Source: Spirochaetaceae bacterium (lineage in GTDB: Bacteria; Spirochaetota; Spirochaetia; PWKH01). Taken from it: 44,482 nucleotides of DNA. Below the pieces are notes generated by a model. It was not told where the DNA came from and ran no database searches. It saw nothing but the letters and a program-made list of their open reading frames with translations. The stretch's first letter is position 1; each line of letters begins with the position of its first letter. Below are positions 26,277 through 35,513 of this stretch, in pieces. The translations under genes and the position numbers were made by a program. The stretch lies in contig PWKH01000061.1 in assembly GCA_003559765.1 (NCBI GenBank), positions 1-44,482 on the forward strand, read 5' to 3'.

Positions 26277-26277
26277 T
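26261..26277. promoter_or_regulatory. Inverted repeat over the -35 box of the rimP promoter
   Basis: ATTGAC-N5-GTCAAT, perfect 6-bp arms. The right arm on the plus strand is the complement of the -35 hexamer. It could be an operator, or the symmetry may follow from the TTGAC sequence by chance. No regulator is identified. Confidence 0.35.
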
Positions 26278-26400
26278 CCTTAAACACGACGGACATTACG
26301 GTATTGAGAAGCAATATCCCCGGAGGAGCTGTTCCCGCTCAATAATGACCCGGCAGCCCCGCGGCCGGCATAAACGCAGAACAACGGTTTATTCGGGTTA
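26278..26400. other. Intergenic region between mutS and the rimP promoter
   Basis: 123 nt without a credible gene. It contains three inverted repeats that could fold in the mutS 3' RNA: ATAAAC/GTTTAT (26370-26392), CCGGC/GCCGG (26350-26368) and TATTGAG/CTCAATA (26302-26344, 29-nt centre). None is followed by a T-run, so none qualifies as an intrinsic terminator. They may be Rho-independent of a non-canonical kind, RNA-stability elements, or chance. Confidence 0.5.
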
Positions 26401-28992
26401 TCACGGCTTCTGCCTGTTTTTCAGCAGTCTGTGCTGTATGTTTGAAAGAAACACCAGAGCCTCCATGGGAGTTGCATGATTGACCTCGAAGGCTGCAATT
26501 TCCTCCAGCACTTCCCGGGTTTCCGTATCAAGATCGGACTGCTGAGGCTGAACCTCCTCGCTGATATCGAACAGCTCCAGCTGGGAGGAGCCCTCCCGGG
26601 TGCGGGAGAGCTCAAGCTTCTCAAGCTGTTTCTCCGCCCTTCGAATCACCGACTGGGGAAGCCCGGCAAGTTTTGCCACATGAATACCGTATGAAGACTG
26701 CATGCTCCCCGGCTTTACCCGGTTGAGAAACTTTATCTCATCTCCCTGCTCATGGACGTCAAGAAACAGCTTCTGAATCATCGGGGAATCAAGGGATGTC
26801 AATTCATGGAAATGGGTGGCAAAGAGGGTTTTGCTGCCGATATGCACCACGTAATGGAGCACTGCACTGGCTATGGAGATGCCGTCGGCAGTGCTGGTGC
26901 CCCGGCCGACTTCGTCCATGATAATCAGGCTTTCTGAGGTAGCATTCCTGAGAATGTAGGCGGTCTCATTCATCTCGACGAGAAAGGTGCTCTCACCCCT
27001 GGCCAGGTTGTCCGAAGCTCCGACCCGGCAGAAGATTTTATCAACTTCCCCGATCAGCGCAGCCTCTGTCGGCACAAAACTTCCCATATAGGCCATCACG
27101 ATAATCAGGGCGTTCTGCCTGAGAAATGTTGACTTCCCCGCCATATTCGGACCGGTAATCAGGGCAAACCGGTGGTAATCCCGGGGAACAGTCAAGTCAT
27201 TCGGGACGAAGTCCCCCGGAGGGAGACTCTTTTCAACGACAGGATGACGTCCTCTGACAATCTCCAGTTTGTTCTCCCCGCAGAACTTCGGGCGGACATA
27301 CCCGAGGGAGACTGCGGCATGGGCAAGGGACTGGTAGCAGTCAGCAGTGGCGCAGACCTGACCCGCCTCCAGGATCTCGCCTGAGGCTTCCTGAATCCGA
27401 CTGATAATCTCCTGATACACCCGTTTTTCCAGATCCACATACCCTTCCCTGGCCTCCCTGAGGCGGGATTCCAGGTCCAGCAGGTACTCGCTGGTAAAGC
27501 GCTCCGAGTTTACCAATGTCTGCTTTCTGATGAATTTCCCGTCGATCTGCGGGCTTGCGGTCTTGGAAACCTCGATGAAATATCCCAGGATTTTGTTGTA
27601 CTTAATCCGCAGCTTCTGGATACCCGTCTCATCCCGCAGCTGCTGCTGATACCTGCTGATATACTCCACACTGTGGTCAAGATAATCCCGCATGGAATCC
27701 AGCTCTTCATGATACCCCGGCTTGATCAGATACTGCTGGTGGGATGCCGGCTCAAAATGAATGCTCGCTTCGATCAGCTCAGCAGCTGACCGTACTGCAG
27801 TGCATATTCTCTCCTCCATGTTCACCTTCAGCCTGCCTGCCGCCGCCTCATTGACCGCAAGAGACCGCTCCAGGGACTGACGCAGGGAATACAGATCCTT
27901 CGGCTGAGCACGGCCGATCATGATGCGGGTGGTGATCCGCGGGATGTCGAGCATCCCCTTGAGCAGTCCCCGAAGTTTCTGCAGCAGGTCCGGTGAATGG
28001 TACAGAACATCCACCGCATCAAGCCGCTCAGTGCGCTGATCCGCATCCATCAGCGGGCGGATGATCCAGTCCCGGAGCATTCTGGAACCGCTGGCGGTGA
28101 CGGTATGCTTCAGGACTGCATACAGAGTGTCCTTTTCGCTTCCGTCCTGGAGATTCTTCAGCAGCTCAAGGTTCCGCTGGGTGGACTCGTCCATCAGCAG
28201 ATAGTCCCGCCGCTGATGGGGTCTGATTGACCGGATATGCTGCAGATTGAGCTTTGCATTGTCCCGCAGATAGGTGATCAGGGTACCCACCGCATACATT
28301 CCGGGTTCGTCCTCTCCGATACCGAATGCCTGGAGGGAACTGACTCCGAAGAGCTCCCTGCAGGCCTGGTAGGAGGCTTCAATATCGAAACTCCAGTCGG
28401 GAAAGGTGGTAACCATTGCAGAAGAGGAGGCAAGCACCCGCTTTACCTCCGGCCGATCATGATAGAGCGACTCCTGAAACAAAGCCTCCGACGGATCCAG
28501 TTCGAATAACAGCTTCCGGATCTGATGCAGGGGATCATCAAAGGGCTGGGAGGCGACGGAGAACTCACCGGTGGACACATCAATCCATGCTGCAGTCAGC
28601 AGTCCGCCGAACACGCCGCAGGAGATAATGTAGTTGTTTTTCCCCGAAGCCAGCAGATCGTCATCAATCACTGTTCCCGGAGAAATCACCTGCACCACTT
28701 CCCGTTTTGCAATCCCCTTCTCGGGCATTTCAGTCTGTTCGCAGATGGCAATCCGCTTCCCTGCATCAAGGAGCTTCTTCACATAGCTCTTGGTCGCATG
28801 ATAGGGAATACCGCACATCGGAATGCCGTTTCTCGCCGTCAGAGTTACATTGAGGATATTGGAGGCGGTCTGGGCGTCCTGATCAAACATCTCGTAGAAG
28901 TCGCCGAGACGGAAAAAGAGTATCTCCTCCGGATACTCCCGTTTGATCGAGTAGTACTGACGCATCATCGGGGTCGCATTGTCTTCAGCCAT
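26401..28992 (-). CDS. mutS: DNA mismatch repair protein MutS
   Basis: An 863-residue MutS1. Mismatch-binding domain: RLGDFYEMFDQDA, where the Phe and Glu of FYE contact the mismatch. Connector, lever and clamp domains follow. The ATPase has GPNMAGKSTFLRQ (Walker A), SLIIMDEVGRGTSTADG (Walker B/signature) and THFHEL. Near the C-terminus SSQLELFD is a beta-clamp-binding QLxLF motif. It recognises mispairs and recruits MutL. GAGGAT precedes the ATG. It is the last gene of tamB-bamA-mutS, separated from bamA by a strong hairpin. Confidence 0.98.
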   Translation of the reverse strand: MAEDNATPMMRQYYSIKREYPEEILFFRLGDFYEMFDQDAQTASNILNVTLTARNGIPMCGIPYHATKSYVKKLLDAGKRIAICEQTEMPEKGIAKREVVQVISPGTVIDDDLLASGKNNYIISCGVFGGLLTAAWIDVSTGEFSVASQPFDDPLHQIRKLLFELDPSEALFQESLYHDRPEVKRVLASSSAMVTTFPDWSFDIEASYQACRELFGVSSLQAFGIGEDEPGMYAVGTLITYLRDNAKLNLQHIRSIRPHQRRDYLLMDESTQRNLELLKNLQDGSEKDTLYAVLKHTVTASGSRMLRDWIIRPLMDADQRTERLDAVDVLYHSPDLLQKLRGLLKGMLDIPRITTRIMIGRAQPKDLYSLRQSLERSLAVNEAAAGRLKVNMEERICTAVRSAAELIEASIHFEPASHQQYLIKPGYHEELDSMRDYLDHSVEYISRYQQQLRDETGIQKLRIKYNKILGYFIEVSKTASPQIDGKFIRKQTLVNSERFTSEYLLDLESRLREAREGYVDLEKRVYQEIISRIQEASGEILEAGQVCATADCYQSLAHAAVSLGYVRPKFCGENKLEIVRGRHPVVEKSLPPGDFVPNDLTVPRDYHRFALITGPNMAGKSTFLRQNALIIVMAYMGSFVPTEAALIGEVDKIFCRVGASDNLARGESTFLVEMNETAYILRNATSESLIIMDEVGRGTSTADGISIASAVLHYVVHIGSKTLFATHFHELTSLDSPMIQKLFLDVHEQGDEIKFLNRVKPGSMQSSYGIHVAKLAGLPQSVIRRAEKQLEKLELSRTREGSSQLELFDISEEVQPQQSDLDTETREVLEEIAAFEVNHATPMEALVFLSNIQHRLLKNRQKP

Positions 28993-29006
28993 AGATCATT
29001 ATCCTC

Positions 29007-29033
29007 AGGGAGGGGAGATCATCTCCCCTCCCT
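29007..29033. repeat. Perfect inverted repeat between bamA and mutS
   Basis: AGGGAGGGGAGAT and ATCTCCCCTCCCT, 13-bp perfect arms around one base; as RNA an 11-bp GC-rich stem with a 5-nt loop. Neither side has a T-run. In the mutS mRNA its 3' arm touches the GAGG ribosome-binding site (29003-29006). It may act in RNA processing, mRNA stability, or to lower mutS expression relative to bamA. Confidence 0.7.
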
Positions 29034-29050
29034 TCAGGTCAGCATACACC

Positions 29051-31564
29051 TTAAAAGAGGCTGTAATCAATGGCAAATACTAACTGGAACTCATTAAAGA
29101 TATTCTGGGAAACCTCATCAGGATTCCAGTTGATGCTGCCGTCATCATCAAAATTGTAGGCCTTGGTGAAAAACAGTCCCAGGGGCAGCCCCTGGATGCC
29201 CAGCTTCAGTCCGGCCCCGGATGAGAAGCGGAAGTTCTCAAGGGCAAGAGCATCTCCCATGGTTGAAAACCCTTCTCCTCTATTCTCTTCATCCGGTTTA
29301 TGTCCCCAGGTGGCCGACGTATAGACCTCTGCGTTGAGGACATTTCGCACCAGGGGAACGGTCAGCTTCAGCTGATTGTCCCAGAGCACCTCAAGATCCC
29401 TGGTGAAGGGCCATCCTCTGGCGGTGTTCATCCCGTCCATGAACAGCAGATGCTGCCGGAGGGCAAAATCCTCCTTGTCCCGTTGGGGAAACATGAAGGA
29501 GAAGGATGATTCAGCGGACAGCACTCCCAGGAGATTGTCCCGGTCGGTCCGGGGGATATCAAAAAGGGTCAGGTGCCCTTCAGCCTTCGACTGATTCTTG
29601 ATGAAGTTTGTCGCCCGGGGATCTCCCATGAAGGAGAAGGGATCATTCATCACTCCGCCTGAGACGGTGAATCGGTTATGCAGTCTGAATCCGCTGGTGG
29701 GATTATGGACAAAGTCCCGGTTGTCCCAGGTGGTCGTCAGGTAGACGGAATTGTTGTAGAGCCACTGCTCGTGGTTGTTTCTGATGTCCTCTTCATAGGG
29801 CCGGTACTTGTCGGCATCATAGAAGACGTTGGACCAGGTAAAGTTATAGCCTCCGCCGACGTTGAACCTGCCGATGTCGGTATGGAAGGTGTAGCCGGAA
29901 GAGAGCCCCAGCCCGATCTCATATTCCAGGTAGTCCATCAGATACTGATCGTCAATAGCCGATTCTCCCCCGGCGGAACGGTAGTCTTCATAGGATCCAA
30001 AAGGAATAGGCACTCCGTCCTCATCAGCCTGAAGCTGATCCCTCCGGTGAATCCGGTCCAGGCTGAGGTTGATTCCCCCGCTCCATCTGCGGTCAAAAAG
30101 CCAGTGCTCAAGGTAGGAAAAATCGATGCTCTGACGCTCGGGAGATCCCTCAAGAGAAATGGAGAAATCCGATCCGGTGCCGAAGAAGTTCCGGTCGTTC
30201 CAGGAGAGAAATCCCGATACGGGAAACTCCCTGCCTCCGCCGAAGGTGGCGCCGAAGCGCAGATCAATGCGGTTAGCCTCTTCAACCATGACGTCAAGAC
30301 CGATGAGCCCCTCTTCACTGCCGTAGCGCGGCTCCACATCGACCATATCGAACAGACCGGTATTGTAGAGGTTCCGCATGCTGGTAATCATCTCAGCTCT
30401 GCTGAAGACCTCCCCGGGCTGGAGGGTGATTTCCCGTTCAATAACATGGTCCCGGGTCCGTTCGTTGCCGATGACCTGGATGTCCTCGACGAAGGCCTGC
30501 CCGCGCTCGGTAACCTGCACCTCAAAGGAGATGGTGTTGTCCGCCGCATCCCGTATTTCCCGGGGCTCCACATCATTATAGATATAGCCCTGATCGTAGT
30601 AGACCTCTGCAATGCTGGAAATATCCTGCTGAAGCCGTGGAATATTCAGCGTGTCCCCTTCCCGAAGCCGGACATTCTGCTTAAGCTGCTCCTCGGTGAA
30701 AAGCGTATTTCCGGTAATGGATATCCCGCCGAAACTCCACAGCGGCCCCTCCACTATTTCAAACGTAAGGGTGAGATCAATCCGGTCACGATCGGTTTCG
30801 GTCCGTTCGATATGCACGTCAGTAACCTCGATGTCGACGTAGCCGCGCTCCTGGTAGAACTCCTTGATTGCCTCCTTGTCCTCCTCCAGCCGGGAATGCA
30901 CGAAGATGCCCCGCTGAAACAGCGACTGCTCCTTTGAGACGATCTGTCGCCGCAGGGTGGAATCGGAATAGTTTGTGTTGCCGGAAAAGGTGATCGAGTC
31001 GATCCGAGACTGCTGTCCTTCACTAACATCATAGCGGATCGCCACGGTATTGGCCTCCTCATCCAGTTCATATTCCTGGGAGATCTCTGCATCGGCATAT
31101 CCCCGTTCAAGATACTTCTGCTCGATCATCTGGGGATCGTTGCGGAACCGTGATCGTACAAAAAAGCTCCCCTGGGTGACAGATACCGTATCACGGATTT
31201 CCTGGCTGCTGAGTTCATTATTGCCGGTAATCGTCAATGAGGTAACCAGAGGCTCCTCAACCATGTCGAAGACCAGAATGACATGGTCGTCACTGATCTG
31301 GGAACGTCTGGCGGCAGCGGTGAAATGGCTGAAAAAATCAAGATCGTAGAGATCGTTCTGGATGTTCCGGAAGGACTGCTCGGTCAGTGCTTCTCCCTGA
31401 TATTTCTCAATGATATGTTCGAGCTGCTGCGGTTCAACTTGCCTGAGTCCTTCAAATTCAATGGTTTCAATTTCATTGCCCATCCACCAGGGTTCCTGGG
31501 CGGCAAGAGAGGCGGTAACAGTAAGCATCATCACCAGTAGTAGCAGAATTTTTCTCATATGCAT
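29051..31564 (-). CDS. bamA: Outer membrane protein assembly factor BamA
   Basis: An 837-residue Omp85 protein. It has a signal peptide (MHMRKILLLLVMMLTVTASLAA, probable cleavage before QEPWW), five POTRA domains (about 30-440, with repeated ITGN/FSGN/VIGN strand starts) and a C-terminal 16-strand barrel ending in Phe (DYSLF). The conserved loop-6 motif VRGF/Y appears as ARGWPF. It inserts beta-barrel proteins into the outer membrane, so the organism is diderm. It follows tamB by 11 nt. From memory, Borrelia has the same tamB-bamA adjacency and the two products interact. Confidence 0.96.
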   Translation of the reverse strand: MHMRKILLLLVMMLTVTASLAAQEPWWMGNEIETIEFEGLRQVEPQQLEHIIEKYQGEALTEQSFRNIQNDLYDLDFFSHFTAAARRSQISDDHVILVFDMVEEPLVTSLTITGNNELSSQEIRDTVSVTQGSFFVRSRFRNDPQMIEQKYLERGYADAEISQEYELDEEANTVAIRYDVSEGQQSRIDSITFSGNTNYSDSTLRRQIVSKEQSLFQRGIFVHSRLEEDKEAIKEFYQERGYVDIEVTDVHIERTETDRDRIDLTLTFEIVEGPLWSFGGISITGNTLFTEEQLKQNVRLREGDTLNIPRLQQDISSIAEVYYDQGYIYNDVEPREIRDAADNTISFEVQVTERGQAFVEDIQVIGNERTRDHVIEREITLQPGEVFSRAEMITSMRNLYNTGLFDMVDVEPRYGSEEGLIGLDVMVEEANRIDLRFGATFGGGREFPVSGFLSWNDRNFFGTGSDFSISLEGSPERQSIDFSYLEHWLFDRRWSGGINLSLDRIHRRDQLQADEDGVPIPFGSYEDYRSAGGESAIDDQYLMDYLEYEIGLGLSSGYTFHTDIGRFNVGGGYNFTWSNVFYDADKYRPYEEDIRNNHEQWLYNNSVYLTTTWDNRDFVHNPTSGFRLHNRFTVSGGVMNDPFSFMGDPRATNFIKNQSKAEGHLTLFDIPRTDRDNLLGVLSAESSFSFMFPQRDKEDFALRQHLLFMDGMNTARGWPFTRDLEVLWDNQLKLTVPLVRNVLNAEVYTSATWGHKPDEENRGEGFSTMGDALALENFRFSSGAGLKLGIQGLPLGLFFTKAYNFDDDGSINWNPDEVSQNIFNEFQLVFAIDYSLF

Positions 31565-31575
31565 TCACATTCCTT

Positions 31576-34500
31576 TTAAAAAGAGTATCTCCAAGATAAT
31601 CCTACGGAAAAATCAGAAAAAATTTCAGGAAAACTCAGCTGCGGCTGGGTAGAAATGGTCAGGTCATACAGCGGAGTTTCCCATTCAAAACTGAATTCCA
31701 TATCCATCTGTAAATCATCAGTAAAAAACAGCCCGGCATCGCCGGCGGTATTTTCCGACAATACTAACATTGTTTGAAAAAACATGGAATCACCAAGATA
31801 CTTTCCGAGAAACATCGTGGTATTATCCAGATACGATGCAATCGGATGAGCGGCAGTCCGGTGATCCGTCAGGTTAGCCAGCATGATGTTGTGCACCAGC
31901 TGGGTTCGTAGAGAAAACACATCCAGACCCAAAGCGTTACGGATTCCCCGCTCAATATCAGCGTTAAATGTCAGCTGTTCAATCAGCCCGAACTGATAGA
32001 TAATATCCGTAGCCAGCGAGGCAATGGCAAACGCCGGCGAAAGAGCTCCCCTTCCCCCGGGCTGCTCCGAGATGAACAGGCTTTCTCCGAGGATCTCGGC
32101 AATCTCGTTAATCGGAAGCGGCGGGTTGGATTCAAACCGCGGATTAAGATCACTGAGCCGCTGATTGTCGGCCACCAGATAGATGTCAACCCGGTTTGCC
32201 TGACGGTCGTATTCCCGGATCCGAGCTCGGACGCTGATCAACGGATCCACCTGGTCCTCCGTTTCTGCGAGTCTGATGCTTCCTTCGGTGATGTAGAAAT
32301 TCCGACGAACATAGTAGATCTCTCCGCTGCGCAGGTCGATATTGCCCGCAATCAGGAAAGTGTTGTTCACCGTATGAAATTCGATGTGCACGCTCTGCTG
32401 GGGTTCTGCATTGGCGGTAAGGATGGGGAATTCCATAGTGGGCAGCCGGAACTGCACCGATCTTCCCGTAGTAATCTGCAGATCTCCGGTAACCAGCAGG
32501 ATTTCGTCGGGAGGCACATATTCATCGGTAATCATGCTCACCACTGCATCGTCAACAAAAAGATCCCCTTCAATGTGCGTTCCGGTGGTGTCGATTTCCA
32601 GGGTCATCCAGCCGCTGACCTGGGCGTCGTAGGTCAGCATCGGCTGAGGAAAGGTATAGGACGAGGGGATCGACCGTCCCTGGGGCACTTCAAAGCGCAT
32701 ATCGAAATACTGGGGGATCCAGCGCTCAACATAGAAGTCCATTTTGGTCCTCACCGGAACGCCGTCCACCATGGTGTTGAACTTGGTAAAGTTCATCTCC
32801 TTACCGTGAACAGTCATGGAGACATTATTCGCCCTCAGGGTATCGGGTATGTAGTTCAGATCAACCTTCAGCTCATCGGTGTTCAGCTCTCCGTAGAAAT
32901 CGGGATCCTGGACATTTCCGGTGACCATCATGTATCCGGCGGCGATTCCGGAGACAAATTCAAGCTCGGGAATGCCGATGAGATTGAGAAAGGTAACATC
33001 AAACAGCAGGTTCCGGGCATTGAAGGTGAACATCCCGTCCCCTTCCCAGGATCCGTCAGAGTCGAACTGAAGCGGAAGGTCTTCCCCGAGGGTCATTTCG
33101 AATTCTCTACGCTGGTTGTCGATGTACATGGTGAACCGCTCCTCCCGGTCGCTTTCGGTGATAAATACTTCCCGGTCGATGACCTCGATGTGCAGATCCA
33201 TCTGTTCGGACAACAGCACATTGGAGAATCCGAAATCCAGCAGCTCCACATCAAATTCACTATGGTTCAGCAGCCCCGAGACATCAGCAAGCTGCCGCAG
33301 CTGTTCTATCCTGGGAAGCTCCGAGCGGGCGTTCACCCGGGTTGAGAAGTCGGTATATCCGGCGTCGAATACTAAATCAAGTGACAGATCCAAGGAGCCG
33401 TCGAGAAAGTCGTACTCCGCGGAAATTTCATCGAAGGTAATGTTCTCCATAGTAAAGGAGCTGTCCGTGACAGTGAGTCCGCTGTTGTCGAGGATGGCGG
33501 AAAGATTCCCGGTGTAGTAGTTGTCCCGGTAGACCAGATTAGGAAAAAACAGATCGATATCAAAGTTGAAATTACCGGGCACACCGTAGAAAACCAGGCT
33601 TCCCTCCATTTCCCCCCGGGATGAGAGGAAGGGGTACCGTTCCAGATCTCCCGATGAAATCTGCACCGAACCGTGATAGAATCCGTCATAATTGGTGAAG
33701 CTGACCGCATAGGACTCATCATCTTCAACGAACTCCAGGGAGCCGCTTCTGATCACCTGCTGAGCGATATCGAAAAAGACTGAACCGGATGCAGTGAGTT
33801 CTCCAAACTCGTCCTCATAGGTCAGTCCGACAATATTTGCAAAATCGGGGGTGATGTTCGCCTTGAGGGTCAGGTCGAAGGAATGGCCTTCAAGGGTAAT
33901 TCCGTGAGCCTGAAGCCGGTTGATGGAAATCCGGTAATCATCAAGTGAGGTGCCGGTTCCCACGATATGACCGCTGAAGGGCACCCGGGAGAGCTGCTCC
34001 TGCTCGACCGGCAGGGGAAGCATATCCCATCTGAGAAAGAAATTCATCTGTTCCTGGGAAAAATCCAGGGAGCCGATGATATCAGCACCCTCAGCAGTGC
34101 GCAGGTACTGACTGAAGGGCTCGAACACCAGCGGGATATCATAGGATATCCCGTATGCCTGAACGGACGTTTCTATCCCGACGAACTCAAGATTTGCATA
34201 AAAGACTTCCGCCTGCAGATCAAACTGCTGATGCTCAAAGGAAGCAAGCAGGGACCTGTCTCCGGTTCCTTCCAGGGTTATTGAGATATCCTCATCATAT
34301 AAGGATTCAGGGGGACGTATATCCAAGGAGCCCGTCGGTGCAAGATGCTCCATACTGAACCGGCCTGAAAACCGAAGGGGGATATCATGGATGCGGCCCT
34401 GCAGGGTATCGAAAGCAATCTCCTGCAGGTCCCCGGAAAAGGTGCTCTGCAGGTAGCTGACGGTAAGCTCGTCATAGGTGTATTCAGGCAGTCTGACGCT

Positions 34501-35463
34501 GCCGCTGTAGGCAATCTGCTCAAGGGTCTGATCCTCCGAGAGCCTGCCGTCCACGGTAACAGAAAAATTGAGCTCCTCGATGTCTTTCACCCGGTCGATG
34601 ATTTCATGTTCATAGTATACCGGCCAGTCTTCCCCGGGAGTAAACTCATCCGATGATGCGGTAAGCTGAAACGTCCCCGGACCGAGGGCGTAATTCAGCA
34701 GCAGAGACACCTGGGGCGTATGCAGGGATGTATAGAGCTGATCATCCTCAAGAATCATCAGCAGCGGGATGTTTTCAACAGAACCATAATCAGGCAGATC
34801 AGCAGCTAGATCATTGATCTGCACCGATGCGCTGTCACGGCTCCAGGAGAACCGGGATTCGTCTGCAGCACTGATGCTTCCGTCTACCGGACCGGAAACT
34901 GAAGCACTGAACCCTGAGAATGCTCCTGACAGGAATGCAGGATCCGCTCCGTAGTGAAGATGAAACGAATCAAAAGAGCTGACCGCAGAATAGTCCTGGT
35001 ATTTCAGCCGGGTCTGAGCATCCTCTAGTCGAAAATGCACGCTGGTGAGGGGAAACTTGCTCTCTGCAGATTGATCTGTCAGAGCCTGAAGCTGAGGAAG
35101 CAGGCGGTCAAGATCAGCGGATGAACTGACGCCGGAAATATGTACATCCAGGGATGAAACGCTTCTTGTCTCCAGCAGCTCCCGGAACGGATAGGTGATC
35201 ACAGCCCGTTCTGCACGAAGGCTCGCCCCATGCCCCTGATAGCTCACATTCCGGATATCGATCCGATTTACGAGTCTCGGTGAGAGTGATTCATAGCTGA
35301 TATATCCTTCCAGAAGAGCCTCAACAGGTTTCAGCAGATCTCCGAGCATCGGTTCCAGCCGGGAGGCTGCGAAGCTTCTAACCGGATAGACGAATGCCAG
35401 TGACGAGACGGCAATGCAGAGAGCTATTAGTGATTGAATAAACACCCTTCTTCCGGTTATCAT
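31576..35463 (-). CDS. tamB: TamB-family inner membrane/periplasmic bridge protein
   Basis: About 1295 residues. It begins MITGRRVFIQSLIALC, with a single N-terminal signal-anchor helix (about 7-30), then a very long beta-rich periplasmic region of alternating strands as in AsmA-like bridge proteins. The C-terminal DUF490 block is clear: IDLRSGEIYYVRRNFYI, EGSIRLAE, PLISVRARIREYDR and NPPLPINEIAEILG. TamB works with Omp85 proteins and is implicated in phospholipid transport to the outer membrane. The track's start 35 codons earlier reaches into the divergent tmk gene and is rejected. No tamA is nearby, so BamA may be its outer-membrane partner. Confidence 0.92.
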   Translation of the reverse strand: MITGRRVFIQSLIALCIAVSSLAFVYPVRSFAASRLEPMLGDLLKPVEALLEGYISYESLSPRLVNRIDIRNVSYQGHGASLRAERAVITYPFRELLETRSVSSLDVHISGVSSSADLDRLLPQLQALTDQSAESKFPLTSVHFRLEDAQTRLKYQDYSAVSSFDSFHLHYGADPAFLSGAFSGFSASVSGPVDGSISAADESRFSWSRDSASVQINDLAADLPDYGSVENIPLLMILEDDQLYTSLHTPQVSLLLNYALGPGTFQLTASSDEFTPGEDWPVYYEHEIIDRVKDIEELNFSVTVDGRLSEDQTLEQIAYSGSVRLPEYTYDELTVSYLQSTFSGDLQEIAFDTLQGRIHDIPLRFSGRFSMEHLAPTGSLDIRPPESLYDEDISITLEGTGDRSLLASFEHQQFDLQAEVFYANLEFVGIETSVQAYGISYDIPLVFEPFSQYLRTAEGADIIGSLDFSQEQMNFFLRWDMLPLPVEQEQLSRVPFSGHIVGTGTSLDDYRISINRLQAHGITLEGHSFDLTLKANITPDFANIVGLTYEDEFGELTASGSVFFDIAQQVIRSGSLEFVEDDESYAVSFTNYDGFYHGSVQISSGDLERYPFLSSRGEMEGSLVFYGVPGNFNFDIDLFFPNLVYRDNYYTGNLSAILDNSGLTVTDSSFTMENITFDEISAEYDFLDGSLDLSLDLVFDAGYTDFSTRVNARSELPRIEQLRQLADVSGLLNHSEFDVELLDFGFSNVLLSEQMDLHIEVIDREVFITESDREERFTMYIDNQRREFEMTLGEDLPLQFDSDGSWEGDGMFTFNARNLLFDVTFLNLIGIPELEFVSGIAAGYMMVTGNVQDPDFYGELNTDELKVDLNYIPDTLRANNVSMTVHGKEMNFTKFNTMVDGVPVRTKMDFYVERWIPQYFDMRFEVPQGRSIPSSYTFPQPMLTYDAQVSGWMTLEIDTTGTHIEGDLFVDDAVVSMITDEYVPPDEILLVTGDLQITTGRSVQFRLPTMEFPILTANAEPQQSVHIEFHTVNNTFLIAGNIDLRSGEIYYVRRNFYITEGSIRLAETEDQVDPLISVRARIREYDRQANRVDIYLVADNQRLSDLNPRFESNPPLPINEIAEILGESLFISEQPGGRGALSPAFAIASLATDIIYQFGLIEQLTFNADIERGIRNALGLDVFSLRTQLVHNIMLANLTDHRTAAHPIASYLDNTTMFLGKYLGDSMFFQTMLVLSENTAGDAGLFFTDDLQMDMEFSFEWETPLYDLTISTQPQLSFPEIFSDFSVGLSWRYSF

Positions 35464-35472
35464 AGTGTCTAG

Positions 35473-35501
35473 AATGTACTGAATAACACCGCAATACACA
35501 A
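35473..35501 (-). promoter_or_regulatory. Possible tamB promoter
   Basis: Minus strand TTGTGT, 17 nt, TACATT, ending 9 nt before the tamB ATG. No Shine-Dalgarno is visible in those 9 nt. The -35 match is weak (3/6). It lies in the 50-nt gap between the divergent tamB and tmk genes, where some promoter is required. Confidence 0.3.
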
Positions 35502-35513
35502 TGCGAGGGAAAG

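Noticed and set aside
26278-26400. Possible tRNA or small RNA between mutS and rimP
   Set aside because: Several inverted repeats are present, but no cloverleaf, T-loop TTCRANY context or terminator was found.
29678-30937. 419-aa plus-strand ORF
   Set aside because: Antisense to bamA, which has clear POTRA/barrel features; no domain seen in the shadow frame.
32374-33345. 323-aa plus-strand ORF
   Set aside because: Antisense to tamB; no recognisable motif and no ribosome-binding site.
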